From contig OX388317.1 of the NCBI GenBank assembly GCA_947579605.1, forward strand, positions 23,331,384 to 23,395,383: DNA of 64,000 nt, in the 5' to 3' direction. Origin of the DNA: Athripsodes cinereus. Taxonomy: Eukaryota > Arthropoda > Insecta > Trichoptera > Leptoceridae. The notes under the pieces were generated by a model. The model searched no databases. It was not told the origin of the DNA and saw nothing but the letters and a program-made list of their open reading frames with translations. Position 1 is the stretch's first letter. Each line of letters begins with the position of its first letter. Shown in pieces: positions 45,140 through 56,650 of this stretch. Position numbers and translations under genes: made by a program.

Positions 45140-46535
45140 TGAAGACTATATTGAAGATCACACCGATCTGCAGAGGCACGTTAAAATTACCACTTTCTCG
45201 AATATCAAAGGAATCGGAGGATTGGAAGAAAATAGCCCCAAAACAATATGAAAATAGTCCTTTTTACCAACGCCCTTGGAACAGTCGAAGGATTGTAAAA
45301 CGGTGCCGAAGAAATAAAATTTTCCCTCGTCATCATCATCATCATAAACCTGCACCTACCTCACGAATCTTTGGAATTCTAATTATCAACATCAACCAAG
45401 TCTACAATTCACCGTAAACTTTTAAAAGGAAATAGTTCGATCACACCAAAATCAAATGAATATGATATTGAGTTAAAGAAACATGGAACTTCGCATCCTA
45501 GCGCTCGGGACTGATATTGACGGATATATATTTTTGTGAATATACTCCCCCATTTTTGCAATTTATTGCATAAAAAAATATTTTGATCTTAGGTACTCAT
45601 TCAGATGCACTTGTTATTTCCTATTCGTAGGAAAAATGTCAAATACTTTACAAATTTTTATGTTAGGTATTATGTTAAATATACATACCTAATACTAGAC
45701 TGCTGTGGTTAAAACATAACCAAAAAAAGTAAATGTAATTATTTTTTAATTAAAATGTTGTGTCACATAATGTATTTTATTTATTTATTAACCTTATATG
45801 TGATTTATAAACTTTTTCAAATTTAATATATTTATATCTGTTGAGATTTAAGTAACAAAGCATGCTATCCATAATGAATTTGTTGAAGGGTGTTTGTGTT
45901 CACACTGTGAAAATTCATATTCAATATTTATGAAACAATCAAAACACTGTTATAATTTTCACCACATTTATTCGAACTCTAACGTTTTCGCCCACTTCAA
46001 TGGGCATTCTCAAGAGTACTGAAACAATAAAAATGTCACCTACAAAAATTGAAGGTAGTCAAAGAGGGGGGAGAGAGGTGGGTGCAGGGATTGCAATAGA
46101 AGAGTGGGGAGTGGCATTGGTAGGTATAACATTAGGGTGAGACAGGGTAAACTAGTAATGGGGACTTAGCGGGAATTTGGATATTTACAATATTATCCTG
46201 ATGCTTAAATATTTCAGTGTATTTCAAATCTATTTTAATACTATTGAAATGAACATTCACAAAATTATTGTAAGTACCACACAATCATTAGATGTATTTT
46301 TGCGCTGAGATAAACCGCTCATTGCTTTTTTCATGGCATATTGAGAACAATCTGTCTGCCCCACTTGTGGGAGTTGCCGTGAATGTGTTGATAGACATAT
46401 TTAGCTTGATAAATTTTACAGCTGGATAAAGAAATAGAATAGAAATATATAGGTATATATAGGCTTATTAATTGTGACAATATAAATTTATATGCACAAA
46501 AATGTTCTTATTATAAAATTATGTTTTGTTTTCAG
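45140..46535. other. Spacer with duplicated flank and a hammerhead-like remnant
   Basis: The 3' flank of exon 26 contains CGCCCTTGGAACAG and a (CATCAT)n run, also found downstream of exon 27. A degenerate Penelope-type hammerhead lies at 45976-46017, and a short family D fragment at about 46350-46390. No gene was seen; the ORF at 45139-45417 is on repeat-like sequence. Confidence 0.45.
45976..46017 (-). ncRNA. Degenerate hammerhead-like motif (Penelope type)
   Basis: Minus strand: ACTC, core TTGAGAA, stem II GCCCA/TGGGC-like, GAAA, palindromic AACGTT, then GAGT pairing back to ACTC. Two core positions deviate from the CUGANGA consensus, so it is probably inactive. Confidence 0.4.
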
Positions 46536-46723
46536 CAAGATTTGTTCTGTCTCGACGTGGTAAAAAATTAATAAAATATGGAAAATACACTTTTAGTAAA
46601 CATGTTAAAAAAGGGCGCAGAACCAGATGGAGATGTTCCACATACAATGATAAGGGATGTAAAGCTGTGATACATGCGGAGGAAGATGTGATCGTCATGA
46701 TCAGGAATGACCATAATCATTGA
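46536..46723 (+). CDS. mod(mdg4): FLYWCH terminal exon 27
   Basis: Acceptor ttgttttcAG, leading dinucleotide ca, 61 codons, TGA. Standard ligands C33, C41, H59 and H61. It is very basic before the finger (R-R-G-K-K-L-I-K, K-H-V-K-K-G-R-R-T-R-W) and acidic in the last strand (A-E-E-D). It shares R-W-R-C with exon 26. Confidence 0.9.
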
Positions 46724-47554
46724 CTTTCAATCAATAATAATATAATTATGTGTTTAAATTATCATAAATGTGAATGATCAGAATCAATCAGTCGAGTGGA
46801 AACGGAAATAATGTTAAATAAAACATGCCAGCTCAATAATATCAATCCAATAATCAGAAGTATATAAACATATACATATAGCGAACCCATCAGGAAGGAG
46901 CTGCAAAAAAGGTCGTGGTTTTGTGAGAGGGAATGGGAATATAGATTTGATGTCTTTAATGTTTTGTTTTTTATTGTTTTAATGCTGAACAACACGAAAA
47001 GAAGAAGATGAACATAAATAGATCGGTAATCAAAAGTTACTAAAAGAATAATTAAAGTTACATATGTGATCAAAATGTAACAGGTTCTCTGCCGATTTGT
47101 GGATCCAGAGCAATATCACTGGTTATTGAAGCAAAATGAAAGCCACCCGTTTCACTGACGCCCTTGAAACAGACGAAAAATCGTAATACGGTGCCAAAGA
47201 AACAAATCACATCATCATATCATCAAAATTATCAGTTTTTAAAGGAATGGTCGTAATCAGTCACATTCATTTTAATTAACAATTTTTTTTTGTGAACAAG
47301 TTATAAATCAACACACAGAAGGTAGTGTTTTGATCATAAAATTGTTTTTTAAAAAAATGTCATATTAAAATGTTGAATAGGGAAAAAATATCAGGATATA
47401 CCTACCTATTATTGAGAAATTCATTTCAAAATTAACAAATTAAAATGTAAGTTCTCGTAATGTACACAGTAGTCTTTATGTGTTCTAATTTCTAATATAA
47501 ACAAGATACTATTACTAAACTATTACTACTACTACTTCTATTAACTAGATTGTC
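46724..47554. other. Spacer after exon 27
   Basis: 3' flank paralogous to that of exon 26 at about 47130-47230; otherwise AT-rich. Confidence 0.4.
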
Positions 47555-47720
47555 CTTTCCATGCCAAATAAAATTAAGACATTCAAGATGGGTGCTATTC
47601 CTCATCGTTGAATTGTAGATGTTAATTGTCTTAAACGTGAGGTTTTACGAACACCTGTCTTATACGTGACACTCAAAAACTTACAGAAGAGAGTAAAAAG
47701 AGACCGATTCATTACCGGGA
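47555..47720 (+). repeat. Dispersed repeat family D
   Basis: Contains AAGACATTCAAGATGGGTGC and CATTACCGGGAACTCCATGG, a diverged copy lacking the 5' (CTA)n box. Confidence 0.55.
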
Positions 47721-48377
47721 ACTCCATGGAGTAAAGGTATGTGCTCTAGATTTTAGAGATTGTATTGATATTTTTTACAGGTATAATACTCATATCCTTA
47801 GTAAAATTTAATAAATACCTAATATGAAATCAGCAATTGTTTTGATTATTTTTCTAAAAATGTAAAAACCCCAATGTACGATACATTACACAACTATTTT
47901 ATTTCGGTGACGATCTATCTAGTTGAACAAATTTTCTGATTATTGAACAGTTCTTGTAGACTCCAAAATTGTAATGAATTAAGTTTTCCGCTCTTGTGTA
48001 GTGGATTGTCTTGACTTGTTTTAACAGTTTTGTATTCTCGACTTTATTTTTTGTTCTAATTTCGCTTGTGATTAATGATTAGTTGGTCATTGACAAACAA
48101 TAGACTTGTGATTTATTCTTTGATATCTCGGGTCAGATCATATTTATTTATTCATTTATTTATTTAAACATACACGGCAACAAGCCTTTTACATGTTAAC
48201 AAAATACATATGTAGTAGACACAACAATGACATAACAATATATTAAATAATTTATAGTGTCGAAGATCAAACAGTAATCAGGGAATACTATAATAACAAT
48301 TGAAATAATAAACAAAAGAAATAAAATAAAAAAATTATCATTATAAAATCAATAGATACATTATAAATTTTAAAATT
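47721..48377. other. Spacer with a retroposon tail
   Basis: AT-rich; at about 48145-48200 (TTTATT)n then AACATACACGGCAACAAGCC, a minus-strand retroposon 3' end also seen at about 4300, 54200, 55880 and 57720. Confidence 0.4.
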
Positions 48378-48540
48378 ATTCTACTATACTATACTATACT
48401 ATACCCTCACGCCATGTCCCAAGTGGGGTAGGCAGAGAGAACGGAACGCCAAACAGATCTATCTTTACACACTTCCTTCGCTTCCTCCACATTCATACAG
48501 TTCCTCATACACGCACGTCGGTTCCTCTTACTCAACACTC
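48378..48540 (-). mobile_element. RTE-type LINE tail, minus copy
   Basis: (CTATA)n followed by CCCTCACGCCATGTCCCAAG is the reverse complement of the end of the 5164 insertion. Only the last 160 bases remain. Confidence 0.7.
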
Positions 48541-48650
48541 AACACCATTAAAATTATTCACTAAATCAAAATGAAAGAAGTCAATAACCACATATTAATT
48601 TGATCTTCGTTGAATGTGTCGTATTAATCAACAATGTTATATTATTTCAG

Positions 48651-48895
48651 CACAATTTGTCACCTCGCGTCAGGGAAAAGTGTTGGTAAAACTGGGTGAC
48701 TATACTTATTACAAGATCTTGGAGAGTGGATTAAAGTGTAGATGGGCTTGCTCCACACACAAGTGCAGAGGGTGCAAAGCCTTTGTACGCACTGTAGGTC
48801 GAACCATTGTCAGCTTTTCGGACATACACAATCATTTACCTGGTGCTTACTATAGACGAATGAGAGAACAACCTCTGGAAGATGTCTTTACCTAA
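48651..48895 (+). CDS. mod(mdg4): FLYWCH terminal exon 28, extended tail
   Basis: Acceptor attatttcAG; leading dinucleotide ca; 80 codons; TAA. Ligands C33, C41, H59 and H61, with extra cysteines at 29 and 38. Unlike nearly all sisters, translation continues 19 residues past the finger (L-P-G-A-Y-Y-R-R-M-R-E-Q-P-L-E-D-V-F-T), a tail with Tyr/Arg then acidic residues. It could be an added docking peptide or simple stop-codon loss. Confidence 0.9.
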
Positions 48896-50749
48896 GATTA
48901 ATAACCCGTCATATTTCTCTGTAATTTATCTATTAATAAGTATTTGATTATAAAATCTTTTTTTGAAACCCATGTTTGAAACACCTGTGTAAATAATGAA
49001 TAGTCATATTTGATATTATTTTTGATTTTGATATAGTTTTTTTATACATTATGTTTTTAAAGACACTATATAATAAGTTTGGGGTTTGGAATAAAAAGAA
49101 GTCAATGAAAACCGCTATTCATCACGGTTCCCATTACGAAATTAAATCGTATATTGATATTTCCAAAATAAATCTCACATTATTTCAAACAGAATCTTTA
49201 ACCTCTTTGATGACTAATATTCAAATATATATTTTGTGTAGGTATTATTATGTGATGAATTTTTCTTTTTGTGTGAAAAAAATACATTGTCTTAAACTCT
49301 TAATTTTTCTAATACATTGCCCTCCAGTATTCTGCAATCTAATAGAAGGGTAACAAAATAACAACATATCATGTCGGGGGCGTAGTCAACCCGTACTTGG
49401 CGATCGACTACAGGCGAACTTTTCGACAATCTACTTACATGTACCGTGTAATTATGCGTTATTGTTGCGGTTATTGTCGTAAATTCGTTTGTACTCGATC
49501 GTCAGTGACGTTTGTCTAGGGGGGCTGATGTGATAAAAAAAATTGTCCCAGTTGCTAATATGGTTATAGGTATGTACTACATTGCATTTGTGTTTTTTTT
49601 TGTTTATTTTGCAAAAAATATAATATATTCTTCAAATACATTTTTAGTCCTAATTATTGTCAAATTTTATTATATTGTGATACATAGGAAATAAGTTTTA
49701 TTAATATTTTTTCTCATTTCCAATATTTATTTTAGAAGTCATTCTGTCATTTTGAATTTTGTAATAAAACAATTTTGACATATTTTTTGTGTGCTTGTTT
49801 TGTCTAAAATATACTTAATATTCAATACTGACTAACTGGTATTATTTTCTTATACACTTCAAATGATTTTCAACTAAAAGAAAATTGGTTTAATTAATGT
49901 TATTATTATTTCAAAAGTATTTAAAAATATGTTAAGCAAGTGAAATAAAATATGTTTTTTAAATGCTAGAAAATATGATATCTAAACACAATTCAGAATA
50001 ATTTATATCTTATTTCCTTTTCGTAATATCGTAAACACAATACACTAACAGATACAACAGCTTTAAAATGAACAATACAATAATAAACATTTAATAATTT
50101 ACATCGCCAATTAATGTATCTAAAGTCTAAACTATGAACAATTTAATACAAAGCACAATATATAAAAAACAATAATTATAGAAAGAAGAAGAGGAAGGGA
50201 GGAAGGAAGAGAGAAGGGAATACAACCTAATTCAATGTTCAATGGTGTAAACTCACTATATAGATAGGTACCCATACATACAATGTACTGCATTGCTGTA
50301 CACATGTACTGCATACTATGACAAAAAATTAATAATAATAATATGTATATATAGGCGTTAAATGGTGACAATAATATTATTTTAGTAAAACATTTTAAAT
50401 TTACAATGTACCCAATCAACAAGTAGCACTGGATCCAAAAGCCGATAGTTGCACCAGATTGTTTTTAAATTTACTAAAGCTTGTGGCGAATGGATCCAGG
50501 CATGGAATGTTTTTACAAGTCCTGTCAAAACTGGTGCAAACCCTATTGATGAATGAATTCAAATGATAATTCGTTCTCGATTGCTCTGTGTAAAAAGTGT
50601 GCGATTGCGATTACTCCTAAAAGGGCAATGAAATGGTAATGCGCCCAGTAAGTATGGGCTGTCAACACCATTATTCAAAACTTTGTGCAAATAACAGAGG
50701 TCCAAAATTATTCTACGATTTTCCAGTGAGTTAATTTTATAATGACTTC
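48896..50749. other. Spacer, no gene recognised
   Basis: AT-rich. The ORFs at 49051-49353 and 49512-49694 have no motif. A somewhat GC-richer patch at 49370-49530 could not be assigned. A purine-rich stretch lies at about 50180-50220. Confidence 0.35.
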
Positions 50750-50970
50750 GAGCCTGGGCATAATTCTCAAAGTGGAGTGTTGCCAGCAGCCCAGCTGCAT
50801 GTTGTAAACATCCAAGCAGTCCCCTCCGTGCCAACAATAAATTAAGAAATTCAGGATGGTTGGCAAACCTAATCACAATGTCTTTATTTTTCATGCACTT
50901 AGTTTTTACAGGACACTAGAAAACTTACGGGGAAAGTGGGAGATCAATACTTTGCTGGGTGCGTCATGGT
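50750..50970 (+). repeat. Dispersed repeat family D
   Basis: Contains TTGCCAGCAGCCCAGCTGCA, TTCAGGATGGTTGGCAAACC and a GGACACTAGAAAACTTACGG end segment. Confidence 0.6.
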
Positions 50971-51082
50971 TTTTTTTTTAAATTTACATTCCAGTTCCAA
51001 TGACGCCACTTGAATCTAATGTAATATAATTATGTAGATTTGCAGACTTTCTTAATTGGTATATTATTTTGTGTATTTTTAG

Positions 51083-51360
51083 CGAGTGTTGTCGAAACAG
51101 AACACGGATATTATTTTATGATGTTCGGCAAGTTTACTTTCTTTATGAACAAAGACTATGGAGAGAAACTCCGCTGGGGTTGTTTAACTCATCACGATAA
51201 GGGATGTAACGCCTTCTTGTATACGGTCCGTGAAAAAATTATATTCCAATGCAATAAACACAACCATGAAGCAGAAGAAGTCAATTTCGAGCAGTACGAC
51301 ATGTATTTGGCTGAGAAAAAGAAAAAACAAAAGCAAATTAAGAAACAGACATCTCTGTAA
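51083..51360 (+). CDS. mod(mdg4): FLYWCH terminal exon 29, long lysine-rich tail
   Basis: Acceptor gtatttttAG; leading dinucleotide cg; 91 codons; TAA. Ligands C33, C41, H59 and H61. It is the most diverged finger: T-E-H-G-Y-Y-F replaces S-R-R-G, M21-N22 follow the aromatics, and Leu replaces Ser after C33. A 30-residue tail follows, acidic at first (E-A-E-E-V-N-F-E) then K-K-K-K-Q-K-Q-I-K-K, which could serve as a nuclear localisation or DNA-contacting segment. Confidence 0.88.
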
Positions 51361-51874
51361 TTGTATCAAATATTGCAAAAAAGGGAATTGTTGAGTTTCT
51401 TAACAATATCTGGATGTGATATGTGCATTTTTGTGTTATCATTTTACCATTTTCCTAAAATGTAATAATATGTTGTTGAGTTTGTTTTAATTATATTTTA
51501 AATCATTACAAATGTGTTTCATTTATATTATAATTCATATTATCATACAATTAAAACTTATCCAAGGTAAAATAAATTAAGTTTGTGATTTTTTCTGTGG
51601 CAAAATAATTGATCGCCAACTTAACTATTTCTTCTTTTTCAATGTTATTATTTTATTTGGACATGAGTAAAGTGATTATTGAGTTAAACATTTTTAAGAA
51701 GTTTTCCATTCACGTAGGTAAGTAAGACTTTATTAAGTTAGATTCCATGGTCATTCATGTGCAAACTTTACAATTTACGAACCGACTAGGAAAAAATTAC
51801 ATTTTCTTTATTTGTCAAATAGCTATGCTGTAAGACCGTGGGTATTGTTATTTGTTGTCTAATTCTCGAGTCTC
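51361..51874. other. Spacer, no gene recognised
   Basis: AT-rich 3' flank of exon 29 with AATAAA near 51570. Confidence 0.4.
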
Positions 51875-52033
51875 GAGTTCGTCGGTAGCCTGGAGTTAGA
51901 GTCTCGGCCTTATGAACATGAGGTCCGGGGTTCGATCCCAGGTGCCGGCTCCCCTTTCACATCACAAGCTTTTAGCTTACTGTGAAAGGTGTATAAGGTT
52001 GTATTTGGGTTTATAACAAAACCCAGATATATC
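51875..52033 (+). repeat. tRNA-derived SINE, copy 4
   Basis: Best preserved copy: A-box region TAGCCTGGAGTTAGAGTC, B box GGTTCGATCCC, and the tail GGTTTATAACAAAACCCAGA. It ends 71 bases before the exon 30 coding start, inside its acceptor region. Confidence 0.75.
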
Positions 52034-52104
52034 TTTTTTTTAAAAAAAAAGTGTAATATACAATTAGATAAATACTATAAATTGCATTTTTGTTTTAGTT
52101 TTAG

Positions 52105-52292
52105 CCGAGTACTCCGTGTCCAAGAGAGGAAATCCACTGCTGAAACACAAAGACTATACATTCTTTAAACAAAGAACTGTGAATGGGAGAACTAGGTGGG
52201 GATGTTCCACACATTATTCCAAAGGCTGTAAGGCACACGTATTCACCATAGGGGATATTATTTTACAAATCAGGGACTACCATAACCATTAA
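52105..52292 (+). CDS. mod(mdg4): FLYWCH terminal exon 30
   Basis: Two acceptors lie close together (ttgttttAG at 52098 and ttttAG at 52104). Only the second gives the common phase (leading dinucleotide cc), so it is chosen; the first would add six bases and keep the frame, giving two extra residues. 61 codons, TAA. Ligands C33, C41, H59 and H61. No ATG precedes the finger in this exon. Confidence 0.88.
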
Positions 52293-54619
52293 TTTTATTG
52301 AAGTTATTTATAATTGTCGACTAAATATTCCAACCGGTTCATACGAACTTACCATAGATTAGATATGAGTAGTAGGATCCAGATCGAATCAACGAATTTT
52401 TAGCCTTTTTTTAAAGAAAAATGTGGCTCACGTTCTGGATCTTGATTTTACCTTTTCGGAAGTTTTTTTTTTACCAAGCAGAAAAAACACTATTTATTTA
52501 TTCTCAAATTTTAGCAATGTTGCTAGTTTTATATCATTTGTTATATCCATATATTTATTAGTAATTCGTTAACCAATGGGCAGAAATATGTCTGCACATT
52601 TTTTTTTACATTCATCATTCTAGTTTGTTTATAAATTAAGTCGGTGTTTGTTAACTCTAATCGGTTCGTACGAACTCTGGTCACCATTTTAGGGTATAAA
52701 TTATTTTATAAAATAATATTTCTTTTAGAAAACAGCGACCTGTTAAAAACGGGATACTTTGTTCCATTTTATCGCTAGAGGTACAGGTATTTCGCACTAT
52801 AAAGTTTGGAATATATTTCAAACGGTTCTTATTAGTCAAGTGGTGTAGGTTAATTGTAACAATATTTTAATTATATCAAAAATTACTGATCAATTCCAAA
52901 ACAAGCGCTTCTATTTGATACACAAGTCATAAGACCAACATAAAATTAAATATGTTATAATGTTATTAAAATAAATAATGTTATTCATACTAAAACATTG
53001 TGCTGAACCATTCGCAGGTTCTTACGAACCATGCATTTATTTATATATTATATATTTATTTGTTAAATATTTTGAAAAACACGTGGACGCTATTTGACAA
53101 AAAGTCCTGCTATATCAATGTTTATTAATTATCTTCTATTGGACAGAGCAGTGTAATTGCAAGTTTTCACGCTCGAAATAGTAGGTGAATCATCATCATC
53201 ATTTCACCTCGTAAAAATGAAGAAATATTTGGAAAATTTAAAGCGCCTCTACATAAAGTATTTATAAACATCATATTTTACTTACTTATTGGGCAACCCA
53301 GACAACTCGTTTGATTCATGCTATTCAAACAACTTGTCTATTGCTCGTATATGGAAATGATTGTAAACAAAATAAAACCTTTTTTACAATACGCATTACC
53401 TCTCTCGAAAATTTTGCTTTATTTATGTACGAACGAAGAAAGTGCATTTTCGCACTACTCATTTCTAAGACAAACATAAATGACAAGTTTGTGTCAACAG
53501 TATACTATTTTACTGAATTAGAAAAAAATATACAAACCTTGGGTAATTGAAAACAAAACTTTTGTGTACCTTTTAGTCATAAAATGCACCATTTTACGTA
53601 TAATACGTATGTTTTAGTCTAATATTCAAGATTAATAAGCGCATTTAATATATGATTTAGTTTGTAAGTATTTTATTGTGATTGTATTTGATTTAATTTA
53701 TTGTGGTTTTAATAAATAAATTAATAATTAAATTATTCTAGTAAGATGTAATTAAATGTTTATGAATATTTTAAATAGTTGAAAATAAATATCTTGTTGT
53801 TTGCAATCCGTGATTTATTCATATCTATGGAATCCTTCTTTGGGGGCCATGTTAGGTTCCCAGGCATCGTTTTACACTCTGACGTCTGTAATATAAAGTT
53901 AAATTACATCAAATTACTTAAAAATAGTATTACATACAATGTTTACTTTGATAATAACGAGTTTAATTAAAACCAATAAATATCTTATATAATATATATG
54001 AAAAAAACACAATTGGTTTTAGGTTTACTTAAAAGATTTTATTGAGTAGTGACCTGGTTTCGACTTATAAAGTCATTGTCAAACTAAATTTATGGAGTCA
54101 TTGTCAAACTTATGCTTTTACATACCGTGTTGTTGCTTAAATACTATGTCTTCACATAAACAATATTATGTTCTTTAAAATTACCTCATATAAATTCACT
54201 TATTTATTTATTTACTTATTTATACAGTGAACGGCCTTTAACGTGAAAAAAATACAATAAAAACAACAACAAGTAGTGAAAAAATAATTACAAAAGTACC
54301 TACACAAGATGAGTGTTTATCCGAATTGCCTTTTTATTTACACTCTGTTTGAAAGAATTCACACGAAAAGGAGGTTATGTATTAGAAGTTACAATGACAA
54401 TGACAAAATATAAAATAATATTTGGCTGATGGTCTGACATTTACCTACTATAAATTTTCTGTCTGCCCTTCAAAAGAAGCGATGTAACGGAATATAATAT
54501 GTATGAATGCATTTGTTTAGAAACTCACTAATGATAAGTATTTATTCTACCCGATTTTTTTTCACTCCATTGTATATATTTTATTAATTCATTAAATTAT
54601 GTATGTGTTGAACTTTCAG
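52293..54619. other. Longest spacer in the 3' part
   Basis: AT-rich. It holds three palindromic GGTTC-N-TACGAAC sites (52335, 52665 and 53020), a degenerate hammerhead-like motif at 54048-54085 and a minus-strand retroposon tail at about 54200-54240. The ORFs at 53311 and 53779 show no domain. Confidence 0.4.
54048..54085 (-). ncRNA. Degenerate hammerhead-like motif (Penelope type)
   Basis: Minus strand: AGT, core TTGACAA, stem II GACTT/AAGTC, GAAA, ACC-A-GGT, the GTC triplet, then ACT pairing back to AGT. Core positions 3 and 8 differ from consensus, so activity is doubtful. Confidence 0.4.
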
Positions 54620-54801
54620 GTGAGTTCATACAATCTCGAAAGGGAACACAATTATTGAAGTTTGGAAATTATAGATTTTGTAAACATTTAATCAGAGAAA
54701 ATAACAAAATACGTTGGAGGTGTACAACCAGTATGTGTAAATCCTCTATTCTTACTATAGATAACTTTGTTATTCGTACAAATATACGCCACAATCATTG
54801 A
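54620..54801 (+). CDS. mod(mdg4): FLYWCH terminal exon 31
   Basis: Acceptor aactttcAG; leading dinucleotide gt; 59 codons; TGA. Ligands C34, C39, H57 and H59; the cysteine loop is four residues (T-T-S-M). After C39 comes K-S-S where K-A is normal; K-S at this place marks the last subgroup (exons 31-34). The exon is complete though short. Confidence 0.88.
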
Positions 54802-54889
54802 TACAACAATATTGTTTTAAATTACACTCATTTTCCCCATCGTGCTACAACTTTCCTATTTTCCCCACTACTAAAGTAGCAATTGACAT

Positions 54890-55010
54890 CTTCACTTCAG
54901 CGATGAGGTATGCTACGCATCCTCAATGTATTTTTCATGACACAATGAGACAACTTTTTTTATGGTACAGAGAGGGCGATCTGTATGTTAATTACATACA
55001 GTTAATCCGC
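54890..55010 (-). repeat. Dispersed repeat family D, minus copy
   Basis: GCGATGAGGTATGCTACGCA and TTAATTACATACAGTTAATC match the reverse-oriented copy at 43175. Confidence 0.5.
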
Positions 55011-55074
55011 TGACTGTTTATATTGAGATATATAAAGTAGATTTTATATCTGGGTCACGTTCTGCGGGGCGATA

Positions 55075-55333
55075 CACTGAGAAAAATACTCAAAACGAAT
55101 CATTGGTACGGTACTATCAGATTAGGACCAGAGATCGTACAAACGATTCATTGGTATAAATCTATAATATTAACTCTTCGCAAACAAATCATTGGTAAAT
55201 TTACCAACAACTTGTTTGCGAATAGTTAATATTATAGATTCGTACTAATGAATCGTTTGTACGATCTCTGGTCCTAATCTGATAGTACGTACCAATGATT
55301 CGTTGTGAAATTTCGTTAGTATTTTTCTCAGTG
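55075..55333. mobile_element. Near-palindromic MITE, TA target site
   Basis: 259 bp, inverted ends CACTGAGAAAAATACT, arms matching over almost the whole length (a hairpin of about 120 bases each side), TA on both flanks. Consistent with a Tc1/mariner-type MITE. Confidence 0.8.
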
Positions 55334-55339
55334 TAAGTA

Positions 55340-55555
55340 TATTTTGCTCCAGTTGATACTGATGGGGAAGATTGAGGGGCAGCGTGGTCTTGGTAGAAGG
55401 CAAACGTCTTGGCTGCGCAACATAAGAGACTGGACCGGGATGAGACATGTGGAGGAGCTGTTCCGGGTCGCGCAAGATAGAGAAGCCTTCGCCAGAGTGA
55501 TTGCCAACGTCAGGGGGATCTGATACGCCACGAGAAGAAGAAGAAGAAGATATTA
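55340..55555 (+). mobile_element. RTE-type LINE tail
   Basis: In one frame: G-K-I-E-G-Q-R-G-L-G-R-R, W-L-R-N-I-R-D-W, A-Q-D-R-E-A-F, ending near a GATCTGATACGCC stop region and a (GAA)n tail. Relative of 17483-17803. Confidence 0.7.
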
Positions 55556-56462
55556 AGTAGGATTAAACACTTGAGCTGTCGTCTCAGTTGCAAGGGAATA
55601 AGACATTCTGGGTGGATGCCATACCTCATTGCTGAATGGATAATGTTAAATGTATTACGTGTGATGTTTTACAAAGAATTATTATTATTATTGGATCATT
55701 TATATTGCGCCGTTTTCATGATTCAAATCATCTCAAGGGCGCATTTACACTATTATTTCACATTATAATACATTGTTTACTATTTTTACACTACAAATTT
55801 GGTTAAATTGTAAGTTGTTGTTCTGTTCCAACTGTGTTGTAAATGAGAATTATGTTTGTTTTTGTTTTATATTTTAACATGTAAAAGGCTCGGATTTATG
55901 TATAAATAAATAAATAACTAAATATTATTGTCACAAATTTTGATTAGATTTAATTTGTATGTTTCTATTTTTACAATTTAACATTTTAACTTTAGCACAG
56001 TAAACACCAAAAACTATATATAATTAAATAAACTACACTATATTTTAGTCGGAATGCAAAAATATATAAAATCAATTAATTTTTAACTATTATTTTGAAT
56101 TTAAAAGAAGGAGAAGCTATGGGTTCAGGCAGCTACAAGAGCGCCATCTACCCAAACAAAGAATGTCGTACGTAACTTTTTTTAAATATAACAACAACAA
56201 AAAATTATAAAAAATCAACATGTGTTTTTATTTACCTGTCAAAATTTGTTTTATATTCTAACTACATTGTTTTTGATGGTAATGATTTTGGTTAAGCGCC
56301 GTTCAACAGTTTTTAGACCACCTCAAGGGCGCTAAAAGTGTGAACTTTACATAAATAATTCTGAAACTAGTGAGACACCTACCTACATGGTTATTCTTAT
56401 ATTTATATTAAAGGCTTTTGTTATACATAAGTGCATTGATTAAATGACTTATTTTTTTTCAG
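55556..56462. other. Spacer before exon 32
   Basis: Family D scraps, a retroposon tail at about 55870-55920 (ACATGTAAAAGGCTCGG then (AAAT)n), and from about 56170 the 5' part of the 1-kb tandem duplication. Confidence 0.45.
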
Positions 56463-56650
56463 CGATATACAAATTAACTCGACGTGGTACTCGGATGCTC
56501 CAATATAATGGTTATAATTTCACAAAGCACAGAGTTAAGAATTCGAAAACAAGGTGGAGATGCGCAAAGCAACACATATGTAAATCTTTTTTATACACGG
56601 TTGGTGATGTCGTTATGCACACTTACATAAAGCATAATCACCCTGCTTGA
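56463..56650 (+). CDS. mod(mdg4): FLYWCH terminal exon 32
   Basis: Acceptor tttttttcAG, leading dinucleotide cg, 61 codons, TGA. Cysteine loop of five (A-K-Q-H-I): C33, C39, H57, H59, then P-A. The Y14-N-G-Y-N-F19 aromatic core and C-K-S are shared with exons 33 and 34. Left member of the tandem pair. Confidence 0.9.
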
